Source of the DNA: Ypsolopha sequella
Lineage: Eukaryota; Arthropoda; Insecta; Lepidoptera; Ypsolophidae
Assembly (NCBI GenBank): GCA_934047225.1
Contig: OW203993.1
Location: 25,744,069-25,808,068, forward strand
Reading direction: 5' to 3'
Length of the DNA stretch: 64,000 bases
The notes under the pieces were generated by a model. That model was not told the DNA's origin. It worked only from the letters and a program-made list of their open reading frames with translations, and ran no database searches. The position numbers were made by a program, and so were the translations under genes. Positions 38,001-50,000 of the stretch are shown in pieces; position 1 is the first letter of the stretch, and each line of letters starts with the position of its first letter.

Positions 38001-41000
38001 TTCAACAGTAATGATCTCCATAAAACCCGTATTTTTGACGTTGGCAACTCGTAACCCAACACGTGTCCTATGCATTGGCGCATAACTATTTTAATCATTG
38101 TCAAGTTGCGAAAATCTTTGGACATCATCATGCATCGTTTCGCAAACTCAATGTTTAAAGCCATGGGACGGGTTAAATCAGGGCATGTCAGGTCACCCGA
38201 TTAGGATTGCCACCTGACTCAGGTGGCAATCCTAATCGCGGCTCAATTCCATCTTACAGATTAAAAGGTTTAAATAAACGTTACCTATAGAGCTGCTTTC
38301 CCAAGTGGGTATCATCTTGAGAGTCTTCCAGGAGCACTTGAGTAGCAGGTCTTGGTACCTCGGGTACGCGGGGTCCGACACGCCGATCGACTCGTGCAGA
38401 AGGGACACTATCGCACTGTGGGACGGAAACAACTCTGTCTAGCGGACGTTGTACAGTTCTTGCAATATTTTCGACGACTAATATGCGTTGCTTGTATGAA
38501 AATACCACATAACGTTTATGCGTGTCGCTACGGCAGGCACGCACACTATAGGCCTGAAACTTCCTACTTGGGGGCGCAGACGAGGGCAGGGACGAGGCGG
38601 TGAAGATCACAGAAGGTGTTAAAGGGTGGTGGGCCCAGGCATCAGTCGCTCGCTCACTCTCGACACGGCAATAGAGGAGCGTTACATATGTATAATAAGC
38701 CAACAAATTTTGTTACGAGAAGTTAGGTATTTTTACCTAACTATGAAAATCGCTTATAACTCTCTGTGAATATTTCCTCAGACTGATATGCTTTCTGTAT
38801 ACGTACATATGTACCAGTTAGAATAAGTGAAGTGAAACAACAAGTGTCCGGACATGAACTGACTTTATTTCTAGTTACCCACATACACATTGACAATATA
38901 CTACATCTTTCCCTTCTAATTTTTTTTTTATTTTTTTATTAGACAAATACAAAATTTTGCTTAATCTACTAAATTAATAACAAATTTTACACAAATTAAT
39001 CTTACATTCAGTACTCTTGTTTTTAATATATTTATAAGTTAAACAATTTTGACATTTCTGTAAATCTGTGTTACAAATGGACATATAACAGGATTTTATG
39101 AATATGTAATCTGACTGACGAAAGAATAACATACAATGTTATTTTGACAAATCTTTTATATTTTCTCGCGCTTCAATAGCAGCCTTCCTGCGTGTTCGTA
39201 CACCTGTTCGTACAGGTTTTGAGTGCGACTCATTAGTTGGGTCGTCAACCAGATCATTGGTTTCATTATCGTTTGGATCACCATGTATGATGGTATCACC
39301 GTCGTCATTCATCCCTGGATTTATCATTTCTTCCTGAGATGTTGACGGAAGCGTAACGTCAGTGTACATTTTTATTAAATGTCTCCTATTCCGTCTATAG
39401 CGTTTACCAGTACTATCTGCCACAAAATATGAGCGAGGTTGGGACGCTTGACTTACAACGCACATTTTCTTTCTTTGTTGGCCGTTTATAGCGACCACAT
39501 GATCACCAGGGCTCAACTCTGGAAGATTGCGAGCATGTTCATCATACTTGAGCTTACAATAATCTTGATTTTGTAAGATTTTATCATAATCAGCCGAATT
39601 GTCGCGATCAGGTTTAAGTTGATCAGCGTGTACAGGTAGGCGTGTGTTTAATCTACGTCCCATTAGTAGCTGTGATGGACTTGCTATGCCATCTCGCGGT
39701 GTGGCACGATAATTTAGTAATCCAATATAAAAATCGGTGTTGGTCGTAATAGATTTTTTTAATATTGATTTTATGGTTCGAACCGTACGTTCACTACGTC
39801 CATTTGACTGTGGATAGTTCGGAGATGATGTGGTATGGGTAAAACCCCAAGAGTCAGCAAACATTTTAAACTCTTTAGAGGCAAAGGCCGGACCATTGTC
39901 AGAAATGAACTCAAATACAATGCCATGACGTGCAAATTGGTCTTTTATAGCAAGTACAACTGACTTTGTACCTAAGGACTTCAATGGGCAGACTTCTACA
40001 AAGTTGGAAAAATAATCCACTAAAATCAAAAAATATTTCTTTTGAAATTCAAATATGTCTCCTCCAACCTTTTTATTAACCCCAATTGTTCACAAGCATG
40101 TTTACCTAAAATACTTTGACAGTCATTTTCAGTAATTATAAATTTTATAAAGTATTGTTTATTTTTATGCAACCAACATAATTCACAAGAGCCCGCAATT
40201 GAAATGTAATTACCACAAAAGGATTGAGCTCTAGTAAGATCCGGTATGATGTCAGATAAAGAAAATCCCAATTTCACATAGTTGTTTTTCGAAAGTATAT
40301 TTAGATCAGAGCCAGTATCCAATTTAAAAACATGCTCAGATCTATCACAAGGTAAAATCAAAGTCTCATACCATTTAGAGTCCTTACTGTGTCCACACAA
40401 GGCATCTAGAGTGGAAATATAGAACAAGTTATCATCCTCGTCATCTTCTTGCAATTCGTACACTTTATTCGCCTTATTCACGGCACACATTTTCTTAAAA
40501 TGACCATGAGCACTACACGAATAACACTTGGAACTTTTAGCCGCACACCGAGACCCTCCGTCACAGTCGACGCTCCCGCAAGCCATACAGCACCGCTGCA
40601 AGCCCCTGGCAGACCGGTTCAAAGCCTCCGCCACGCTCGCCGCCTGGTTGCCGCCGCCAGCGCCGCTCCCGCCAGCCGGCTTGCGCGCCCCGCGCCCCCA
40701 GCGCCCGGCGCCTCTCGCGCCACGCCGGTTCCCGCGCGTCCACACAGCGTCCACGCACTGTGCTGAACCTTTAGCCCCGTCGATCTGACGACTATCCTCG
40801 TGTGAAAGTTCACTTGATTGACAAATTTTCACCGCTCTGTCCAACGTGAGATCATCCGTCCTCAATAATCTATCCCGTACCGAGCCATCCGTGACGCCAC
40901 AAACGATGCGATCTCGCAATAACCCGTCCTCCAGATGTTCAAATTCACACTGTTGACTCAACAGTTTAAGAGCTGTGACGTACTCGTCTATACTTTCGCC

Positions 41001-44000
41001 AGCTTCTTGATTCCGTGTAAAAAACTTGAAACGCATCAACGTTGTGTTAGTTTTTGTTCCAAAGTGGGTATTGAACTTCTCAATTAATTTGGTTACGTCA
41101 TCACGATCTTGGTCTTTGGAAAACTTGAAAGTCGAGTACACATCATACCCATCTGGCCCGATCAAGTTAATAAGTAGACTGGCTTGAACATCACTAGGTT
41201 CCTTGTAAACACCGGAAGCTTTTATAAATACTTGAAATTGCTTCAGCCATTTTCGCCACGCGTCAGCGCGACCCGCGGGACTCCCTTGCAACACTAATTC
41301 CACTGGTGGGCGCGCGTGTTCCATCGTTTACGAGTTTCTAATATCTTATCACCACAAATATAACGTTTTTTTATTATATTCACGCATGAAAACACATTAT
41401 ATTTAAGGCGATTATCCCGGACAAAATGTGAAATTCGACATTTTAGAATTTCGAAGACGCTGCATCCTGTCGCTTTAGAAAATTGCAGCTCTGCATAAAC
41501 ATACGTTGATCCTTATTCTAAGACCCCTTGGAATTTGTTTTTACATAATTTATCATTTAAAGCTATAATAAGCTTCACGCGTTACTACAAAGTCATAAAA
41601 ATAGGAAACTGTTTATCATCAGTTTCTCACCAAATACGGGCCAAAATGCAGAAGACATCACATATTCAGGTATGGTTCAAAGAAGTAAAGATTCCTATGA
41701 GATTCTTTTTTTATTCAATTTGTTTTAGAAGGAAAAAGCTTGAAAATATTTAATAGCGCCTGAAAAAAAAAATACCAAAACAAGATCTAACGATTTTGAT
41801 TATTGCTTTTAAATTTAATCAGGCACTTAGAGTCAAACGACACGCTCCCGTTACGCAAAAATAAAAAAATAAAATGTCTTTATTTCGGGCAATGAAAAAC
41901 ATATAGAAAGTGGAAAGAAAATTTTGGCTAATATCAGGTGTTTTTGTGGTAGTGTAGTGTATTTTACGATTCCGATTTTGTATAATTTTAGGAACTAGTG
42001 GTGTGTGGTGTATAGTAATGTAAATATTCCCTTTTGTTTTGTTTTTGTGCAATAAGTGTAAGTGTAATGAATAGGTTAGGTTAGTTTGCTGTATCATTTA
42101 TTAAATAAATTAACATTGTAGAAGACAATAATGAATGGTAAATAATGGGTAATAAAAGAACAATAAAGTACTACGGTTCTGGTAAAGCCAAGCGAGTTTA
42201 CCAAAATAAAGGTCGACGACTCCTCGGTCTCAAATAGGCACAGAGCATAAAATATAATCTTTACGTCAAAAATAAAATAAATCAAAATAAAAAACAAATA
42301 AAAGGCCAATAGAGGCAATATTATATATTTATTAAAGTATTACTCGCACATGTGATTATATTATAAACTTATGAACGAATAACTCTTTTCGAGTGCAACA
42401 ACAATAAAAATATTTTATGCAACAAGGATTGAAGAATCACGTCGAGGTGCATAATTGAAAAACTGCAGAGACGCAACCACACGTGCATTTGTCCCAAGAG
42501 CTGCAGTTGATTTCATACAGTGCATTGTGTGCGCAAGACATTCGAAGGCAGCCAGAGACTCAAAGGATTTCTCTCCATTCTTCAGAGGGCTATTGACGGT
42601 CTCCAATATCAATACGTAACTCGATGAGGACTGCTTGAAGCAGGCATATGGAACAGAACCCACACAATTATTGCTGCTCGTTTGATGGACTCTAATCTTG
42701 TGCTATATAGGTTACACTGTGTTCTTCTTACTGCCGTCTCAATTCAGCGTATCCGCGTTTCAAAAACATCTTTAATTATTGTTATATGCTCCTTTGTGCA
42801 TTTTTGACAAATACCAAAATCTTGATAATCTGTTACAGCCTTCTGTCAAAGTCAGTATAATTTTGATGAACACATGGTATAATGATGAACATAAATACTC
42901 GCAACGTGCCAGTTAATCAAATTAGAACCTTCTTACTTAAATTTTAACGTAAATGAAGGAAATCGTAAATAAAATAAAAAATATAACAGCCAAACTTTCC
43001 CAATATTATACCCATTTACAATTTTTAGGAAAATGTTTGGAAATTGGTGCAGCACCGAAAGGGCTGATACCAAAAATTGCCCTCAGTGCAATACCACCAA
43101 TAATCAGAAGCAACATGATTATGGTTAACTACATGAACGCCTTACACTCTACACACATGCTCTACATACAATATATACACCTCTGCACAGATCAGAAAAA
43201 TAAGCTAGATGCACTTTTAAAAGCCAGCCTTATCACCTTTCCTCATCTGTTTTTAAAAATACAAACGCTCCTCTCAAAAGCTAAGAGAAATATCTCTCAG
43301 GAGCAAATCAAATCACAAATAAAACTAAAAAATCTACAAAAATATTACAAACAAAACAACATTAATCTACCATTAAGATACTAACAAATAAATATTCCTG
43401 CAGATCTAAACCTAACTCCGATAGACCTCTCTAGCCCATTCTCCATTCCTCCACCTCCTCCGCCGGGATACTATATACATTATGGTAAAACGCCCACCAC
43501 TGACACTATAGTAAATCTATCTTCAGTTCAATTAACTCCTGAAGATAGAGCCGTGTTGAACAAAGGGCTATCATTTTGTCCCACAAAAAAACTTGACGAG
43601 ATTAAATTGTTGAACGATTTCGTGAGATTCGGGCGCAAGCTAAAATGGAAACATTACTGGGAAACTAACCCACGTCACCATAATAACAATACACACGCAG
43701 CTCTACAAAAATTCAAACCACCATCACCTAACGAACCACCACCACTACCTCCAAACCATCCTATCGAAACATTTTTAACCAGCCTTTTCGCAAAATTGTC
43801 AGATGACAGATATATAAATAGTCTACAAGAGAAAACGCAAAACCTTACCTATAAAAAAAAAGAATCCCTAAAAAAACTTCAAAACAACAATGACATCATA
43901 ATTACCACCGCAGACAAAGGATCAACAACCGTAATAATGTACAAAGAAGACTACATTACCGAAGGACTTAGGCAACTGACTGACTCGACCTTTTATTCTG

Positions 44001-44032
44001 TCGCACCAAGTGACCCATGTGAGCAGATTGTT

Positions 44033-44067
<35 letters not shown>

Positions 44068-47000
44068 CACAAGAACCTTATACCTACTCACAGTTTTATA
44101 CCAACTCGCAGGTTAAGACAATACTACATAATATAATATAATTAAATTACATATATTTCTACTTATATAATTATCCTTACATAATTAACTATGTTGACTT
44201 GGTCTGTGACATGCTCCACACAAGAGGTGAATCTGAAGGCCTATCTGAGACTAATATTGAACTCCTGATACCTAGTCATCCGAGAACCCCACATTTTTAT
44301 ATGTTGCCAAAAATTCACAAGACCAACAATCCAGGCCGTCCTATCGTTGCGTCCTATGACGCACCGACAGAAAGAATATCATAATTTGTAGATTACCACA
44401 TACAACCATTAGTCAAAGAATTATCATCCTATGTGAAAGACACCAACCATTTCCTCCAAATTATTAATTCAATACAGTTACCAAACAACACACCACTTCT
44501 TTTAGTCACAATAGACGTTATATCCCTCTATACCAATATTCCGCACGCCGATGGCCTTGCAGCACTCCGTTCCCAACTAAATACCCGATCCCTACCACAC
44601 CATCCATCAACCGACTTCATCACCACCCTCGCAGACATCATATTAAATAACAACTACTTTAATTTTGAAAATACATACTATCACCAATTAAAAGGGACGG
44701 CCATGGGTACTCGGATGGCACCAAGTTACGCAAACATATTCATGGGTACAATTGAAACCAGTTTTCTATCTACAGAACTGTTGAAACCTCTTGTGTGGAA
44801 AAGATTCATTGACGACATCTTTATGATCTGGCCACACAGTAGCGACTCCCTCTGTAAATTCCTTGACAGACTGAACAATCATTCATCACTTAGATTCACC
44901 CACAACATATCCTTACATAAAATAACTTTCCTTGACGTCGACATCACTATTAATCACAACAACCAAATAAACACTGGCGTACATTTCAAGCCCACAAACA
45001 AATTAGAATATCTTGATTACTATAGTTGTCATCCATCACACATAAAAAAATCCATTCCATACTCACTTTCACTCCACGGCCATCGAATCTGCAATACCCA
45101 AACCTCACTTAACCACTACCATAACAAAATACACGAAGGTCTCCGCAATAGAAACTACCCCGAAGCATTCCTACAAAAACATATACATGACAGACCAAGA
45201 TTTCATAACCCACAGAACAAACACAAGAACTCATCAGATCACCCAAGATTAATCACCACATATTTCCACGGTAGCCATAAACTTACACAACTTATCAAAG
45301 ACTTCATACCTATACTCCGACAACACGATGACACAAAAAACCTACTCCCCTTAAATCCACAAAATTTGCTACAGACAAAACCCAAACAAGTCATCACTCA
45401 CAAAAACAAGACCCACACAATCACTCCACCAATCAATAACTTCACCTGGAACAACCCCATGTCAACAACCTCGCTGCAAAACCTGTCCCCTGATCAAACC
45501 AGAGACACAAATTAACACACATCACACATCGAATACATACAAAGCACAACCTAACTCCTCATGCAAAACAGCGAACTTTATATACCTGCTAGAATGTTGA
45601 CTCTGCCCCGCATTCTATGTAGGTGAAACAAGAAACGCTCTCCACATCCGCATGAACAATCACCGACACACAACAGACTCAGTACAAAATAACACTCTAC
45701 CTATCCCGACACACGCCCGATCTCATAATCAAACCTTCAATAACTGCTTCACCGTTCGCGTCATTAAATCATTTCACCCTCCACTAACTGACATTGACCT
45801 TAGGACCTGGGAGTCGTCCTACATCTGGTCACTTGGTGCCCACTACAACCATGGACTGAACAGAAAACACTAACTGACAGACAAACTAAACCACCCTCTC
45901 ATCACTTCCATCACGCTCTTCCACACATACCCTGAATACCCCACCAACCACAGAAAACTCTCTGTCCCTTTCAGGGAACACATATACCAGAATTGGGATG
46001 GCATGAGAAAAATTTATGGTGGTGATTGTTGGCACTTGAAGGGCTTGTACTTGTCCACAAAATTTTTAAAATTTTATAATTTTATTATTTGATAAAAAAT
46101 TTGTGGACCAATACAAACAGGTTAGGTTAGTTAAGAAAAATATTGTCTTTTTTTTTTTTTTTCCTGTTTTTATTACTATGGTATATTTTTCTTTTTTAAT
46201 ACTTGACTAAGGGCCGAAATATATTTCAAGCTAAAAAAAATATTTAATTTATTAATTATATTTAAAGTAATATATGTATAATTACAAATCAATGATAAAA
46301 TAGTATATGAATTCTAGGTAAAAGAAATACAAATTGTTAAGTTAATATTTTATATGTATATTATTAAAATATTATATCTTTCATAGAAATTTAGGTGTCA
46401 GTAATGAATGACCATTCTGACAAAGAAAATATATATGTCCTACTGAGAGGACAAGATAATTTAAATCAAGAAATGGTAATGAGGGAGTACCTAAGTATCT
46501 AGCTGCTGAATCTTCATTCAGTAAAATATAAATCAATACTTGATAACAGAACTATTGAAACGTTAGAGGCTTTAATGATTATTTAGAATAATTTGTTTGT
46601 TTTTTAGCTTTTAAAGAAAATTGAGTGTCAGTAACGACCATCCTGACAAAGAAAACATAAATGTCATACTGAGTGGACAAGATAACGTTGTGCCGTTCAG
46701 GGTCAAGGTCATTGTACTGCCAGAAGGACAAGCCAAATTTTCATACAAAATACGTACTGCAAGCAGGACAACATATTGATTTTGTCAGGACGTTTCGCAC
46801 AAAAAACCCATCCTTCCAGAAGAGCTACAAATAAATATCCAAATACGCTACAAATAAATTTAAATATCTGCCTAACTTTGCCCGTTCAATTAGTCTTACT
46901 AAACAACCAATCAACCCAAATTTTGGATTTATTTACGTATATAACATGTGTTATTATTTTACTCTAATTAATGATTCTTTCGCTAAACTCATAAACTAAA

Positions 47001-50000
47001 CATGAAAATCAGAGGTGCGATTGTGTAAGAAAATAGTCATGAAATCGTATTCATTTGATAGCTTAAAACTAATCATTTCACTTGTCAAACGGCCAATTCG
47101 AATTGTCTATGGTATTCATAGATGATTTACGATTTGTATTGTTATTTTAGACAATGAGTGAATGATTTGTTAAGATTGACAGATAATTCGAATTGTCTAA
47201 GATTTTTTTAGTTCATCGTTAATGTCAAATGATTGCGGCGACTTGTTGTCTATGACAATCGTTTAACGGTAAGTGTTTTTGATTATTTTGGAATAAAATT
47301 AGGTAAAACAATTTTTATTCTACCATTAAAATCAATAAATGATGTTCAATTAATTAAAATTGTGGAGCTTTTTAGTCAAAACCCTTGGCTTTGGCACAGA
47401 AATAAGAATTGTTTTTTATATGAACACAGTTTGGGGTTATATTTTTGTAGGAAAGATATTATGAAAAGATTTAGGGCAGTTCGGCCACAGATTAAAATAT
47501 TTTTTCTTACTTTTTAGGGTTCCGTACCCAAAGGGTAACCAACGGGACCCTATTACTTAGACTCCGCTGCCCGTCTGTCAACAGGCTGTATCTCATGAAC
47601 CGTGATAGTAAGACAGTTGAAATTTTCACAGATGATGTATTTCTGTTGCCGCTATAACAACAAATACTAAAAAACAGAATAAAATAAATATTTAAGGGGG
47701 CTCCCATACAACAGACATGTTTTTTCGCTGTTTTTATATATAATGGTACGGAACCCTTCGTGCGCGAGTCCGACTCGCACTTGGCCGGTTTTTGCATTTT
47801 GGTTCGGTTGCTATTTCGTCATACTAATATAATAAAGAAACATACTATAAAATAAAACACCGACCGATTCAAAAATATTTTGCAGTTGCAGTTGACTTGA
47901 CACTTGAATTGATTCGAAACTATGACGCGTTATTATAACTACAAAACTCGGACGAAGACAAATAATACGATAAGATATAGCGCTGTCTCTTTCAGACATC
48001 ACATCTAGTAAAAAAAGTAATCCCGTGTCAAGCTCTTCAACTACATATACTGTTGAGTAGTAGTAAACTTATGCCACCACCTGGGGTCGAGCAGCTGAAA
48101 CTCGGTTTTCCTTCAATTGTTGCGTTTGGTTATACGAGTTGCATGGAGATAAGTTTCGATTGAATTCTATGTTTTAAATTATAAAAATTATTTTTTGTGG
48201 TGGATTTAAAAAATGTAATCAAAAAGATCTATTATTTTTGTGTTTGACATAATTTTAAAGTAAATAAATTATCAAATTTCATTTTACGTAGGTAGTACAC
48301 AATAAAACGCAATTTCATTTCGCATTTTTTAAACCATCGGTCATTTCTAAACCTTCGGTTACTTTTCGGTCTTCATTTTATGGACAGTTTTACACAATTC
48401 GAATTTGCCCTACACGATCCTTGACAATGGTATAGATTTATCATCTATGACCAACCTTACACAATCGCACCTCTTTACGTTACCAGAATACGGACGCCTC
48501 ACAGAATAAGGTTCCGGGAAGCGCGCGGGGCGACTCGCTTGCAAGTGCGCCGCGCAGCAGGAATAAGACGGCTATAGTTTTTTTCAAATACAGACTGTTC
48601 ACAGGTATTTTACCTATGACAGCTGTTCTATGTCCAATACTTAAGAAACATTTTCGATCAGCCTAAAGGTAAAATAACTGTGAACGATCTGTACCTATCG
48701 CGGCCGCGGCCGCTAACTCAATGATTCCCTTAATTGAAATCGCGCACCGCTGTCACCATGAAGTGAAACAACAAGTGTCCGGACATGAACTGACTTTATT
48801 TCTAGTTACCCACATACACATTGACAATATACTACAATAAGTATGTAAAGACATCCAACATTTTTTCGACTTCAGAGTTGCCCCAAATTTTACTTTTAAC
48901 ATTTTGTGCTATAACTTCTACTGAAATATAGAAATGAAAAAATATATATTCTAAAGGATTTTTTTTTGGATAATGTAACAAAGCTATTTATTTAAGGAAA
49001 TAAAACCATATTGAAAAATACAAATTAGCAGACCAATTTTTCAGTAGAAGTTATAACACAAAATATTAAAAGTTAAATTTGGAGTATCCTTCAAATCGAA
49101 AAAATATTGGATTCCTATACTTACCTATTCTTACTAATACATACGTACGTATACAGAAAGTATTTCAGTCTGAGACATTTTTCACAGAGAGTCATAAGCG
49201 ATTTTCATGTTTAGGTAAAAATACGAGTACCTAACTTCTCTTATAAAAATGTTTTGGCTTATTTGACATATGTAATCTGTACTACCTTACTTTATCACAC
49301 TACCTACTCTCACTGGCAGGGGAATTTCTCGGGTTACATAAGCCCCGTTAATTGGTCTATCGTCTCCGCCCCGCAGGCGTCCTCGACACGAACTTAGAGG
49401 CCTATAGCGCAATATATACAACTTACCACAAGTATAGCAGATGAGTCGTTGTGGATTGTAAGAATTGTACACAATCCACTTACGGCGTTTATAACATGCG
49501 AAAGTGCTGCCACTTTAGGAAAAAAATCATTTCTTTCTTGCTAGAATAATTATTGAAAATCTGCTTAATTAAATGTCTAGAAATAGCAATTAACTATTTT
49601 GAATTTTTACACAGCATACTTTTCATAGACAACGTCTTCGATGAGCTAAAATTTTAACTTTTGCTAAAAACGACCGCTTTTGGCATAAACTAAAATTCTA
49701 TCTATAAAAAGACGTTGTTTCTGAAAACTTTGCTATGTAAAAATAGTTCATTGCTATTTCTAGACTTTTTTAAATAATTATTATAATATACACGTGTACA
49801 CGTGTATGATTACTCCGTTTATGTTACTTTTTCCTATTGTGATGGTTTTGCTGTCAAAAATCTCTGTTTAGAGATAAGCTCGCCAATGTGCATCTTTTTA
49901 CTGTAATTTTGTTTATGTTTATATTTCTGTGTGTACAATAAAGAATAAAGAATGAATAAAGAATATGAAATGTTTTTTTGTGGCAGCACTTTCGCATGCT

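Larger units (their letters stand above)
38828..48836 (-). mobile_element. Ty3/gypsy-type LTR retrotransposon, defective and invaded
   Basis: Two identical 78-bp terminal repeats (38828-38905 and 48759-48836) have TG...CA ends and are flanked by ATAAG direct repeats (38823-38827 and 48837-48841). On the minus strand the 5' LTR ends CTTCA and is followed by TGGTGACAGCGG, a primer-binding site. The 3' LTR is preceded by a purine tract AGAAGGGAAAGA. Internal genes are gag-protease (40026-41324) and integrase (39139-40092); reverse transcriptase and RNase H are absent. The leader between the primer-binding site and gag is 7.4 kb because other elements have inserted. No envelope gene was seen. Confidence 0.88.
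38683..49274. repeat. Fold-back DNA element split by a 10-kb LTR element
   Basis: Left part 38683-38827 and right part 48842-49274. About 140 bp of the left part ('gaaaatcgcttataactctc', 'ctttctgtatacgtac') is the inverse of 49135-49274 at roughly 85% identity by eye. The right part has an inner inverted pair around 'ttataacacaaaat'. Termini are 'ttacatatgt' and 'acatatgtaa'. Confidence 0.8.

Noticed and set aside
38281..38706. 141-codon minus-strand frame
   Set aside because: Overlaps a well-supported msps exon in another frame; upstream part is intronic.
40449..40813. Overlapping plus- and minus-strand open frames in a GC-rich patch
   Set aside because: Shadows of the Gly/Arg/Ala-rich part of the gag fragment on the minus strand.
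42415..42663. Possible host exon in the 12-kb intron
   Set aside because: The msps exons on both sides join directly in phase without it, and it lies inside the LTR element.
47233..47517. Host gene with a MADF-like domain
   Set aside because: It lies inside a TIR element and resemblance is weak; treated as element remnant.
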